A stretch of 32,110 nucleotides of DNA from Geopsychrobacter sp. (GCA_012974425.1 JAAXQE010000318.1:1-32110); one strand, 5' to 3'. Shown: positions 1-7,647, counted from the stretch's first letter. Made by a program: numbers and translations. The notes: generated by a model not told the origin, from the sequence alone.

Positions 1-1
1 A

Positions 2-2494
2 CGGATGCAGGATCAGCTCGAATTACAGCAGCTCCACTCGGTATTGCTGCTTGACGCCGATGGAAAGCTGCTGATCAGGGTCGGGGAGCGACAGGCTACC
101 AATTGTGGCAGCGCTTCTCATCTTGGCGCGGCCCAGTCTCTGACCCGGAGCGGGAGGAGTTTTTATGGGGATATTTGCTCGGAACGCACCGAGGGGGAAG
201 ACACGCATGCCCATCTCGACCTGTTTATTCCACTGCTCGCAGAAACAGCGGGAGGCTTGGAAGCAAGCGCATTCATTGTCTTCCGCGATGATCCGAACCG
301 CTATCTTTTCCCCCTGATCGAGGCCTGGCCGACCCCGAGCGAAAGCGCGGAGTCGGTTCTGCTGAGGGCAGGGGAAAAGGGGATTGTAACTCTGAGTGAA
401 CGGCGTCACCAGGCAGATACTCCGGCCGAACATTTTCTCCCGACGCCAGGCCTGTTGACTCCGCCCGGTCTGGTCATGGCCGGAGAGGAGGGCGTTATCG
501 AGCACTTCGATTACCGCAATACCCAAGCCCTCTCTGTGGTGCGCAAGGTTGAAGGTTCTCCTTGGTTTTTGATCGCCAAGATGGATATTGCCGAGATTTA
601 CGCACCAGTCATCCGTTTGGCGCATAACATCCTTATCGTCGTTTTTGCGTTTATCCTTGCCACCGGAGTGACCGCTTATCACTGGTGGCGACAGATGCGG
701 GCAAGTTTCCTGGTGGGCCACTACCAAACCGAATTGAAACGCCAAATGCTCGAGCAGCGCTGTAATGCACTGACCATGTATGCCAACGATATTATTCTGC
801 TGGTCAACTCTGCGGGGCAGATTATCGAAGCGAATGATCGTGCGGTGGAGGCCTTCGGCTTTTGCCACGCGGAGCTGCTTAGCCTAGAGGTTGACGCCTT
901 ACGTCCCGCGCGTGAAAAAGGACTGTCTTTGGAGCAGCATACAAGGCTGCGCGAGGAAGGTTCTCTGTTGTTTGAGGCGCTGTTTCTGCGCCGCAATGGC
1001 AGTGAGTTTCCGGTTGAGGTCAGCGCGCGTTTGATAGAGTTGGACAATGAGTTCTTTTCACAGGGGATACTGCGCGACATCACCGAAAGAAAGAAGGCTG
1101 AGGCACAGATTCAGTACCTTGCCCATTATGATGCCTTGACCGGTCTGCCTAACCGGTCGCTATTACAGGATCGTCTGACTCAGAGCCTGGCCAGGGCCCA
1201 TCGCCATAATGGCCAGGTTGCCGTGCTGTTCCTCGATTTCGACCGCTTTAAAAATATCAATGACTCCCTCGGACATTCTGTCGGTGATAGCGTCTTACAG
1301 ATGGTGGCGACGCGGCTTGAAACCTGTATTCGCGAAGGGGATACTGTTGCCCGGCTGGGCGGCGACGAATTTGTCATCGTCCTGCCCGATCTGCAGCAGG
1401 TCGAGTCTGTCGCCCAGGTGGCCAAAAAGGTCCTGAAACTTGGCTCAGAGCCCTATGTTTTTGCCGGACATCGGCTTAGGGTAACCATCAGTGTCGGCAT
1501 CAGTGTCTACCCCAACGACGGCTGCGACATCGAATCCCTGTTGAAAAATGCCGATGCCGCCATGTATCACGCTAAGGAGGCGGGGCGAGACAGTTACCAT
1601 TTCTACACCCAGAATATGAATGACCGGGCGCTCGATATTTTGCAGATGGAGAACGGCCTGCAACAAGCCCTGGTCAACAATGAGTTCAGCCTCTCTTATC
1701 AGCCGCAAATTGATATCCAGAGTGGGCGGATCGTCGGAGCCGAGGCTCTGCTGCGTTGGAATCATCCGGCAAGAGGACCAATCTCCCCGGCAGATTTTAT
1801 TCCGCTTGCCGAAGAGCGTGGTCTGATTGTGCCGATCGGCGCATGGGTTCTCGAAACCGCCTGTCGGCAGCACAGGCAATGGCAAGAGGAGGGACTGCGG
1901 CAGATCCAGATCGCCATCAATATCTCCGCTTTGCAACTCCAGCATGCAGGTTTCGTCAACAATCTCGCCAGGGTTCTGGAAGAGACCGGGATGCCTCCCG
2001 AACTGCTGGAACTGGAATTGACGGAATCTGCTGTCATGCAGGACGCAGAGCAGAATATCGGTCTGTTTGGGGAACTAAAAGAGATGGGTGTGTCTTTAGC
2101 TATCGACGATTTCGGGACCGGTTATTCCAGCCTCAGTTATCTTAAACGCTTCCCCATCGATCATTTAAAGATCGATCGCTCGTTCATCACGGACCTGACT
2201 CTCAATACCGAAGATCAAGCGATTGCGCGGGCGATCATCGGCATGGGAGCAACCTTGAAAATGAAAACTATTGCGGAGGGGGTCGAGACCGAAGAGCAGC
2301 TCAGCTTTCTCAGACAGGAGGGCTGTGATGGTTTTCAGGGCTTCCTGTTCAGTGAACCGCTGCCGGCTGCTGAGTTTGCCCAGCTTCTAGGCGATGACAG
2401 AGGTCTCAATGTGGGGTCGGACCTGACTGCAGCGACATCTCAAGGGTTGCCAGTCGACCAGGGTGAGTTCAGCATTAACTCGCTGAATCGATAG
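2..2494 (+). CDS. PAS-GGDEF-EAL c-di-GMP turnover protein (5' end cut by window)
   Basis: Likely bifunctional or regulated c-di-GMP enzyme of the inner membrane. The reading frame is open to the first bases, and the ATG at base 5 has no ribosome site before it, so the true start and a first membrane helix probably lie outside the window. Visible layout, numbered from that ATG: an extracytoplasmic Cache-like sensor region (1-200), a membrane helix (about 205-228, LIVVFAFILATGVTAY), a PAS domain (255-365), GGDEF (370-540) and EAL (550-800). The cyclase motif RLGGDEF (450-456) is intact, with an RxxD inhibitory site (REGD) five residues before GGDEF. The EAL motif (580-582) and DDFGTGYSS (701-709) are also intact, so both cyclase and phosphodiesterase activity are possible. 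The sensor ligand is unknown. The family call is firm; the net direction of activity cannot be read from sequence. Confidence 0.93.
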   Translation, partial: RMQDQLELQQLHSVLLLDADGKLLIRVGERQATNCGSASHLGAAQSLTRSGRSFYGDICSERTEGEDTHAHLDLFIPLLAETAGGLEASAFIVFRDDPNRYLFPLIEAWPTPSESAESVLLRAGEKGIVTLSERRHQADTPAEHFLPTPGLLTPPGLVMAGEEGVIEHFDYRNTQALSVVRKVEGSPWFLIAKMDIAEIYAPVIRLAHNILIVVFAFILATGVTAYHWWRQMRASFLVGHYQTELKRQMLEQRCNALTMYANDIILLVNSAGQIIEANDRAVEAFGFCHAELLSLEVDALRPAREKGLSLEQHTRLREEGSLLFEALFLRRNGSEFPVEVSARLIELDNEFFSQGILRDITERKKAEAQIQYLAHYDALTGLPNRSLLQDRLTQSLARAHRHNGQVAVLFLDFDRFKNINDSLGHSVGDSVLQMVATRLETCIREGDTVARLGGDEFVIVLPDLQQVESVAQVAKKVLKLGSEPYVFAGHRLRVTISVGISVYPNDGCDIESLLKNADAAMYHAKEAGRDSYHFYTQNMNDRALDILQMENGLQQALVNNEFSLSYQPQIDIQSGRIVGAEALLRWNHPARGPISPADFIPLAEERGLIVPIGAWVLETACRQHRQWQEEGLRQIQIAINISALQLQHAGFVNNLARVLEETGMPPELLELELTESAVMQDAEQNIGLFGELKEMGVSLAIDDFGTGYSSLSYLKRFPIDHLKIDRSFITDLTLNTEDQAIARAIIGMGATLKMKTIAEGVETEEQLSFLRQEGCDGFQGFLFSEPLPAAEFAQLLGDDRGLNVGSDLTAATSQGLPVDQGEFSINSLNR

Positions 2495-2505
2495 ATTTAT
2501 TAGTT

Positions 2506-2535
2506 TTGCCAAATAGTATATGATTCTGTTATACT
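2506..2535 (+). promoter_or_regulatory. Candidate sigma70 promoter for the 131-aa gene
   Basis: TTGCCA (2506-2511) and TATACT (2530-2535) are separated by 18 bases, 41 bases before the start codon of the next gene. It lies just after the stop of the GGDEF-EAL gene, so the small gene can be transcribed on its own. Confidence 0.5.
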
Positions 2536-2576
2536 TGATCTCCGTTAGTCAGCTTACGGCAAAAGGAGAATAAACA

Positions 2577-2972
2577 ATGTCGACAAATAGTCTCTGGGGA
2601 GAAATACCCGATCTCGAGAATATCAAAACTCCGGGCTCAATGCTCGCCGAGCAGGGGGAGATGCTCAGCGAAGTGACGAGTGGACGGCTAAAGTGCCGGA
2701 TCGATAGATCCCAGAGTAACAATAGGTTTACCTACGAAATGAAGATCGTAGTTCCGTGCTTGGCTAACTATTCCCAAAAGATCCTCAAGGTGACCCATGA
2801 CCTGTCTATCTATCCGGTCATGCTCTCTCACGAGCAGTCTGGCCGTGAATACACCGCTAGGAATGATGCCCAGTTTATGGCTCATCTCGGCGAGATCCTC
2901 TCTTCTGAGGAGAATCGTTTGATCATCTGTGGACTCAATGCCCAGGTTCGCCTTGCGGCAGAGGATGAATAA
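2577..2972 (+). CDS. Hypothetical 131-aa protein
   Basis: I do not recognise this family. The start is well supported: an AAAAGGAG ribosome site lies a few bases before the ATG. The protein is soluble-looking, with no signal peptide or membrane helix, and only two cysteines apart from a single late one (K-C-R, V-P-C-L and I-I-C-G contexts, not paired as a metal site). The middle (about 50-80, YEMKIVVPCLANYSQKIL) looks like beta-strand/helix alternation, and the C-terminus is acidic. It has its own candidate promoter upstream and a strong terminator downstream, so it forms a single-gene unit. A link to the c-di-GMP enzyme next to it is possible but rests on position only. Confidence 0.75.
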   Translation: MSTNSLWGEIPDLENIKTPGSMLAEQGEMLSEVTSGRLKCRIDRSQSNNRFTYEMKIVVPCLANYSQKILKVTHDLSIYPVMLSHEQSGREYTARNDAQFMAHLGEILSSEENRLIICGLNAQVRLAAEDE

Positions 2973-3010
2973 GCCAGTCCATAGGATTTACTTCAGGTTA
3001 GAAATAAAAG

Positions 3011-3040
3011 TGGGCCGGTCAATTTGACCGGCCCATTTTT
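3011..3040 (+). terminator. Rho-independent terminator after the 131-aa gene
   Basis: An 11-bp perfect stem (TGGGCCGGTCA / TGACCGGCCCA) with a 3-base loop is followed by a T run. The stem closely resembles the terminator at 3672-3703, with matching compensatory changes. Confidence 0.9.
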
Positions 3041-3077
3041 ATTTGCCGCCGGTTTTTAGAAAAGCGCTCAAATTTGA

Positions 3078-3214
3078 TTAAGTGGCACAGGGGCAAAATG
3101 CCTCTTCCAAATCTTCGGCCTCGATCCAGGCCAGGGCTTGTGCTGCGCTGCAGAAAAACCTGCCAACGGCGCGGCCGACACCTCGGTCAAACCATCCGCA
3201 ACGAATTGCATCAT
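3078..3214 (-). pseudogene. Decayed fragment of a PfkB-family kinase
   Basis: This stretch is clearly related to residues of about 194-240 of the intact kinase at 3734-4753, in the same orientation. At DNA level it shares TGCCTCTTCCAAATCTTC and CCAGGCCAGGGCTT exactly, with diverged bases between. Read on the minus strand it gives MQFVADGLTEV, then after a frameshift FFCSAAQALAWIEAEDLEEA and a stop. The intact gene has MVQFFRDGLAEM...LFCNEAEALAWTGCEDLEEA. The catalytic C-terminal third and the N-terminal half are missing, so it cannot encode a working enzyme. The rest of the 2973-3480 gap holds the terminator before it and, beyond 3215, only a short inverted repeat and a possible TTGACA. Confidence 0.85.
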
Positions 3215-3370
3215 CCGTATTTCAAGAGAGACCATTGCGAAGTTATTTACTTATAGGATTTGGATCCGAGTCTGGTTGCCGAGTGCATAGGATGTTGCTT
3301 GAAGGAGCGACGCCCTGATTTTGTAGAATGATTAATTGAGCTATGCGCGCCACTTGTCTTTCTTGTCCTG

Positions 3371-3392
3371 CTATTGTCTAGCGAAACAATAG
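3371..3392. repeat. Short inverted repeat upstream of the 60-aa gene
   Basis: CTATTGT and ACAATAG form 7-base arms around an 8-base spacer, about 90 bases before the small gene at 3481. It lies just upstream of a TTGACA at 3404-3409 that has no convincing -10 partner. It could be a regulator site, but this is weak. Confidence 0.25.
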
Positions 3393-3480
3393 GCAATTCT
3401 TGGTTGACATTAAAAGCAAACGATGTTCTTCTGTTGTCATGATTTGAGGTTACTCACAATAAACGAGGAGGATATGATCC

Positions 3481-3663
3481 ATGGCGGAGATTACGAAGTT
3501 TCAGCAAATGAATGGATGTTCGGCTTGTAAGTATGCAGCGGGTAAAGACCCTGAGGGGAACTCTACTTCCACGTATGGCAAGGGTTTCTGGTGTAGCAGT
3601 TTAAATAAGGCAGTTGATTCAGGAGATGGTGTCGCCTGCGCAAGTTGGGAATATGAGAGCTAG
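3481..3663 (+). CDS. Small four-cysteine protein (60 aa), function unknown
   Basis: A 60-residue protein with a near-ideal ribosome site (GAGGAGG, about 9 bases before the ATG) and its own terminator, so it is very probably a real gene. Cysteines sit at positions 13, 16, 38 and 53: a CSAC pair, then one after an aromatic (FWC), then one in VACASWEY. That spacing would suit a zinc or iron-sulfur site, but no named family is recognised. There is no signal peptide or membrane helix. It is monocistronic, between a kinase fragment and the intact kinase on the opposite strand. A small redox or metal protein is a reasonable guess only. Confidence 0.8.
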   Translation: MAEITKFQQMNGCSACKYAAGKDPEGNSTSTYGKGFWCSSLNKAVDSGDGVACASWEYES

Positions 3664-3671
3664 AAGATACT

Positions 3672-3703
3672 CAGGCCAGTCATCTTGACTGGCCTGTTTT
3701 TTT
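3672..3703 (+). terminator. Rho-independent terminator after the 60-aa gene
   Basis: An 11-bp perfect stem (CAGGCCAGTCA / TGACTGGCCTG) with a TCT loop is followed by seven T. It lies between convergent genes. It is near-identical in architecture to the terminator at 3011-3040. Confidence 0.92.
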
Positions 3704-3733
3704 ATCAACTGCATTTTTATTTTCAGAAAACGT

Positions 3734-4753
3734 TTAACTTACATTTACAGCCGTTGATTGGTCATTAAAAACTTCCGCCAGTATTTCCGCATGGGCCTCT
3801 TTTAGCAGGCGTGGACCGAAGCTCTCTACGACCTTGGCTGATGACAGGCTGGCGAGTCGGCCAGCATCGGGGAAGCAGTCGCCGCGACTGAGTGAGAATA
3901 AAAATGCGCCTGCAAACATATCACCGGCACCGTTACTGTCGACTGCGCTGACGGTATGAGGCGCAACCTTGTGGATTGTTTCGCCATCAAACAGAACAGC
4001 CCCTTGCGCACCACGGGTAATCGCGAAGCTTCTGGCGATCGGTTGCAGGGCATCAAGTGCCTCTTCCAAATCTTCACATCCGGTCCAGGCCAGGGCTTCT
4101 GCTTCGTTACAGAAGAGTATGTCGACCCCAGTCCCGATCATCTCAGCCAAACCATCCCTAAAAAATTGCACCATCGCCGGGTCGGAGAAGGTGAGTGCGG
4201 TTTTCACACCGGCTGCTTCGGCGAGGCGTTTGGCTTCAATTGCTGCGGCGCGTCCACTGGGAGAGGTGACCAGGTAGCCTTCAATGTAGAGATATTCAGA
4301 GGCGGCGATCACTTGCGGCTCGAGTTCGGCCAGCGAAAAGCCTTCTGAGATACCCAGAAAGGTATTCATGGTCCGTTCGGCGTCGGGGGTGACCATGACC
4401 AGACATTTGCCGGTTTTACCGGCACCCCGGCCATTGTCGGCATTGCTGGCAACTCCAGCTGCGTGCAGGTCACGCAGGTAGAAATCGCCGGTTTCATCGG
4501 CGGCCAGTTTACAGGAGTAGAAACAGTCGGCACCGAACTGGGCGGCAGCTATCACCGTGTTGGCTGCGGAGCCGCCACAGGCCCATTTTCCGGGATGACC
4601 TTCCAGCGCGGCAACCAGTTCGTCCTGGCGTTGTTCGGTGACCAGGGTCATGATCCCTTTTTCGATCGCGCAGGCGGCGAGGAAGCTCTCCCCAACCTTA
4701 AATTCCATGTCGACCAGGGCGTTACCGATGGCGCAGAGCTGATATCTTTTCAT
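3734..4753 (-). CDS. PfkB-family carbohydrate/nucleoside kinase (adenosine kinase-like)
   Basis: Cytoplasmic ATP-dependent kinase of the ribokinase/PfkB superfamily, probably phosphorylating a nucleoside or sugar. The start chosen is the ATG giving MKRYQLCAIGNALVD (339 aa). It has an AAAAGGAA ribosome site in front and begins right at the family's first beta strand; the track's longer start adds 24 unrelated residues. Motifs: the substrate-binding GGSAANT (60-66), the anion-hole and catalytic signature DSNGAGD (272-278, catalytic Asp 278), and the usual small lid region between. The substrate cannot be named: the sequence resembles proteins annotated as adenosine kinase as much as fructokinase or ribokinase. 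It stands alone on the minus strand with a candidate promoter. A decayed second copy lies at 3078-3214. Confidence 0.9.
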   Translation of the reverse strand: MKRYQLCAIGNALVDMEFKVGESFLAACAIEKGIMTLVTEQRQDELVAALEGHPGKWACGGSAANTVIAAAQFGADCFYSCKLAADETGDFYLRDLHAAGVASNADNGRGAGKTGKCLVMVTPDAERTMNTFLGISEGFSLAELEPQVIAASEYLYIEGYLVTSPSGRAAAIEAKRLAEAAGVKTALTFSDPAMVQFFRDGLAEMIGTGVDILFCNEAEALAWTGCEDLEEALDALQPIARSFAITRGAQGAVLFDGETIHKVAPHTVSAVDSNGAGDMFAGAFLFSLSRGDCFPDAGRLASLSSAKVVESFGPRLLKEAHAEILAEVFNDQSTAVNVS

Positions 4754-4796
4754 GCGTAGATTCCTTTTAGGCATAACTGATTTCTTGAGAAAACCG

Positions 4797-4825
4797 ACTT
4801 TAACCAATTCTCTACTCTGAGCCAA
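4797..4825 (-). promoter_or_regulatory. Candidate promoter for the PfkB kinase
   Basis: On the minus strand, TTGGCT (4820-4825) and TAAAGT (4797-4802) are separated by 17 bases, about 45 bases before the kinase start. It is a moderate match to sigma70 consensus. It lies inside the extra N-terminal codons of the track's longer ORF, which supports the shorter start. Confidence 0.35.
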
Positions 4826-4957
4826 CTGATTTCGCGATAACTCGTGTGTGGGGGCATTTTGGGTAAGCGCACCGCTGTAATACTGTTAAATTATTGAAAT
4901 ATCTCTGCCTTTTTGTTTAACTCGATACAGAACAGCCTCTTTAAGGGGAGTTACTTG

Positions 4958-5779
4958 ATGAATTTTCTGGAGAAAATCAATCTGAACCTCCCAAGTAAAC
5001 AGCTGCTGCGCAAAATTCTGGAAACCGGACTCTTTCTGCTGATGGTCGCAGTGGTGTGTCGTGGTTTCTATCATGGTGCCGAGAACCTGGGTTATAACTG
5101 GCAGTGGTACCGCATCTCCCGTTACTTCGGCACCTTTGCGCAGGGCGGCTGGCAGGCCGGGCCGCTGGTGACGGGTTTGTTGGTGACCCTGCAGGTCGTC
5201 ACGGTCAGTCTGTTGTTTTCCTTGCTTATCGGACTACTGGTGGCGCTGATGCGCCTGAGCCGCAGCCCTGTGGCCCGCCTGCTTGCCAGTTGCTACCTGG
5301 AACTGATCCGCAACACCCCGCTCTTGGTGCAGATCTTTCTGATCTATTTTGTGCTGGCCCCGATCCTCGGGATTGAGCGTTTCGCGGCTGCGGTTCTGGC
5401 GCTCAGCCTGTTTGAGGGGGCCTATGCCTCGGAGATTTTTCGCGCCGGGATATTGGCGATTCCGGTTGGCCAATGGGAGGCCGCAGCCTCATTGGGGATG
5501 TCGTCACGCCAACGCTACCGCTATGTAGTGCTGCCCCAGGCGCTGCGCAATATGGCGCCCCCCTTGACCAGTCAGGGGATTTCGCTGATCAAGGATTCGG
5601 CGCTGGTTTCAACCATCGCGATCTATGATCTGAGCATGCGCGGCCAAGAGTTGGTTGCCGAGAGCTTCCTGACCTTTGAGGTCTGGTTCACAATTGCCCT
5701 GATTTACCTCTGTTTAACCCTGGGACTTTCCGCCGTGGTACGCTTATTCGAATGGCGTCTGGGTGCCCCGGGCGCATGA
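4958..5779 (+). CDS. Polar amino-acid ABC transporter permease
   Basis: Inner-membrane permease of a polar amino-acid importer (HisM/GltK/AapM type), 273 aa. The ATG at 4958 (MNFLEKIN) is preceded by AAGGGGAG; the track's upstream ATG lacks a ribosome site. There is one N-terminal helix (about 27-45), a periplasmic segment NLGYNWQWYRISRYF, then a five-helix BPD_transp_1 core. The EAA loop that docks the ATPase is clear (EAAASLGMSSRQRYRYVVLPQALR), as is the N-terminal signature ELIRNTPLLVQIFLIYF. It is the first gene of a three-gene unit, with 20 bases to the binding protein. It is paralogous to the permease at 6622-7509, so the two probably form a heterodimer. The substrate is unknown, probably an amino acid such as glutamate/glutamine or a basic residue. 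Confidence 0.93.
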   Translation: MNFLEKINLNLPSKQLLRKILETGLFLLMVAVVCRGFYHGAENLGYNWQWYRISRYFGTFAQGGWQAGPLVTGLLVTLQVVTVSLLFSLLIGLLVALMRLSRSPVARLLASCYLELIRNTPLLVQIFLIYFVLAPILGIERFAAAVLALSLFEGAYASEIFRAGILAIPVGQWEAAASLGMSSRQRYRYVVLPQALRNMAPPLTSQGISLIKDSALVSTIAIYDLSMRGQELVAESFLTFEVWFTIALIYLCLTLGLSAVVRLFEWRLGAPGA

Positions 5780-5799
5780 TCCCTTGCCGAGGAGAATGT

Positions 5800-6621
5800 A
5801 TGCCAGCGTTTAGAACGGTCCTGCTACTTGTTATCTTCCTTTTTGCAACAACATCTGCGTTTTCCGCCAGTATAAAACGGGATCTGTCCAAAGAGAGCAG
5901 CCTTGAGCAGGTGCTGAGCAAGAATCGCCTGCGGGTTGGTTTTTCGACCTTCGTCCCCTGGGCGATGAAGAATAAACGGGGTGATTTTGTCGGGTTCGAG
6001 ATCGATGTCGCCAGGAGACTTGCCGCCGATATGGGAGTCGCGATCGATTTTATTCCAACCAAGTGGTCTGGCATTATCCCGGCGCTGTTGACCGGTAAGC
6101 TCGATGTGATTATCGGCGGGATGGGGATTACTCCCGAACGGAACCTGAAGGTGAACTTTACCGATCCCTATGAATTCTCAGGGATGTCGCTTGTGGCTAG
6201 CAGCAAGCTGCCGGGGAAAACCGAGATCGCCAGTTTCAATCAGGCTGAGACCACAATTGTTGCCCGAATTGGAACAACTGCTGCCGAAGCCGCCAAAAAA
6301 TATCTGCCCAAGGCCGACTTGAGACTCTTCGATGATGAAGGCCAGGCCTTGCAGGAGGTCCTGAACGGGCGCGCTATGGCGATGGTTTCCTCGCAACCCT
6401 TCCCCGAGTTTCAGAGTCTGAAGTACCCGGAACGTCTCTATTTGCCGCTGGCTGGTGAGACCTTCACCAAGGAACCGATCGGGATTGCGCTTGGCAAGGG
6501 GGACGTCGACTTTCTCAATTTCCTGAACAACTGGATCCGGGTGCGTCAGGCCGATGGTTTTCTGCAGGAGCGTTACGCCTACTGGTTTACCACCCAGGAC
6601 TGGCAGGGGCAGATGGAGTAG
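5800..6621 (+). CDS. Periplasmic amino-acid-binding protein (SBP_bac_3)
   Basis: Extracytoplasmic solute-binding protein that delivers substrate to the flanking permeases, 273 aa. The start at 5800 has GAGGAG in front and yields a classic signal peptide (MPAFRTVLLLVIFLFATTSAFSA, cleavage near 23). The mature chain shows the family-3 layout: LRVGFSTFVPWAMKN with a GFEIDVARRLA segment, KLDVIIGGMGITPER (substrate-contact region), and then a second lobe. There is no lipobox cysteine, so it should be soluble in the periplasm. The gene order permease, binding protein, permease is compact: the stop of this gene abuts the next ATG. The amino-acid specificity cannot be read with confidence. Confidence 0.93.
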   Translation: MPAFRTVLLLVIFLFATTSAFSASIKRDLSKESSLEQVLSKNRLRVGFSTFVPWAMKNKRGDFVGFEIDVARRLAADMGVAIDFIPTKWSGIIPALLTGKLDVIIGGMGITPERNLKVNFTDPYEFSGMSLVASSKLPGKTEIASFNQAETTIVARIGTTAAEAAKKYLPKADLRLFDDEGQALQEVLNGRAMAMVSSQPFPEFQSLKYPERLYLPLAGETFTKEPIGIALGKGDVDFLNFLNNWIRVRQADGFLQERYAYWFTTQDWQGQME

Positions 6622-7509
6622 ATGTCATTACTGCCTGGTGGGAAAATAAAATGGAGCGGCATCGATCTGGTGCTGCTCCTGCTGCTGGGGCTGGTCGGCA
6701 CCCTGTTGGTGTATCGAATCAACGAGAACCTGGCCTATCGCTGGAACTGGGCGGCCATACCACAGTATTTTTTCTACTTCGATGAAGAGAGCGCCGCGTA
6801 CCTGCCGAACCTGCTGGTTCAGGGGCTGCTGACGACAATTCGCTTGAGTATCTGGAGTCTGGTGCTGGCGTTGCCGTTGGGGATTGTGATCGGTCTGCTG
6901 CGGATCAGTCAGCATCTGTTCAATCGACTGGTGGGCGGCAGCTTTGTCGCTCTGTTCCGCAACCTGCCGCCATTGGTGCTGGTCTTCATCGGCTACTACT
7001 TCATCAGTGATCAAATTTTGCCGCAACTCGGCCTGCCCGCGCTGATCCAGCGCCTCCCCGCGTCGAGTGAGACTCTCGTGCGCCTGTTTTTCGCTCCACC
7101 CGCTCAGCTCGAGGCTTTTCTGGCGGCGGTGATGACGCTGGCTCTGCTCGAAGGGGCCTATATCGCGGAAATTGTGCGTGCCGGACTGCAGGCGGTTGTC
7201 AGGGGGCAGTGGGAGGCGGGGGCGGCGCTCGGGTTTAAGCGCTGGCAGATTCTGCGTCAGATCATCTTTCCGCAGGCCTTGCGCCCGATGGTTCCGCCTT
7301 TGGCCGGTCAATTTATTTCAACCATCAAAGATTCGGCAATCGTTTCGGTCATCTCTATCCAGGAGTTGACCTTTCAGGGGATGGAGTTGATGTCGGCCAC
7401 GTATCTGACCTTTGAGATCTGGCTCTGCATCGCACTCCTCTATTTCCTGTTGACCTTCGGCTGCTCACTTGTGGCGCGGCGCCTCGAAACCTCCTTGGCC
7501 GACCGCTAG
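6622..7509 (+). CDS. Polar amino-acid ABC transporter permease (second subunit)
   Basis: Second inner-membrane permease, 295 aa, starting on the ATG directly after the binding protein's stop, consistent with translational coupling. It shares the odd N-terminal motif NLAYRWNWAAIPQYF with the first permease (NLGYNWQWYRISRYF), then a BPD_transp_1 core with FRNLPPLVLVFIGYYF and the ATPase-docking loop EAGAALGFKRWQILRQIIFPQALRP. It is somewhat longer than its partner because of an insertion around residues 135-165 (LPQLGLPALIQRLPASSETLVR). No ATP-binding subunit follows; the next genes belong to a metal transporter with its own promoter. The transporter therefore needs an ATPase from another locus. 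Confidence 0.93.
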   Translation: MSLLPGGKIKWSGIDLVLLLLLGLVGTLLVYRINENLAYRWNWAAIPQYFFYFDEESAAYLPNLLVQGLLTTIRLSIWSLVLALPLGIVIGLLRISQHLFNRLVGGSFVALFRNLPPLVLVFIGYYFISDQILPQLGLPALIQRLPASSETLVRLFFAPPAQLEAFLAAVMTLALLEGAYIAEIVRAGLQAVVRGQWEAGAALGFKRWQILRQIIFPQALRPMVPPLAGQFISTIKDSAIVSVISIQELTFQGMELMSATYLTFEIWLCIALLYFLLTFGCSLVARRLETSLADR

Positions 7510-7568
7510 AAGTCAGCGGGCTTCCGCTGATTGCTCATGGATCGTCCAGCAGTTTTACTGAAAACGCC

Positions 7569-7598
7569 TTGACAGCGGCACCGGCCAGTCCTTACAAT
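7569..7598 (+). promoter_or_regulatory. Sigma70-type promoter of the nickel/cobalt transporter operon
   Basis: TTGACA (7569-7574) and TACAAT (7593-7598) are separated by 18 bases, about 50 bases before the first gene. This is an almost perfect consensus promoter. A direct repeat follows immediately over the expected start of transcription. Confidence 0.7.
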
Positions 7599-7629
7599 TT
7601 GTGCTACGATTTTCATATTTGTGCCACGC
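7597..7629 (+). promoter_or_regulatory. Candidate metal-regulator operator: direct repeat ATTTGTGCYACG
   Basis: ATTTGTGCTACGA (7597-7609) and ATTTGTGCCACGC (7617-7629) are two near-identical 13-mers whose starts are 20 bases apart, about two helical turns. They overlap the -10 and transcription start of the metal-transporter promoter, where a repressor would act. The known NikR sites are inverted repeats, so this may be a different regulator or chance. Confidence 0.35.
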
Positions 7630-7647
7630 AAAAGGGATCTTTTTAAA

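Noticed and set aside
23-868. 281-aa minus-strand ORF opposite the GGDEF-EAL gene
   Set aside because: It overlaps the sensor and PAS part of a clear plus-strand protein, has no ribosome site and no recognisable domain.
3404-3436. TTGACA as promoter of the 60-aa gene
   Set aside because: No acceptable -10 box lies 16-18 bases downstream; the region there is TTCTTCTG.
7513-7530. Terminator after the amino-acid permeases
   Set aside because: TCAGCGG/CCGCTGA is only a 7-bp stem and no T run follows, so it is too weak to call.
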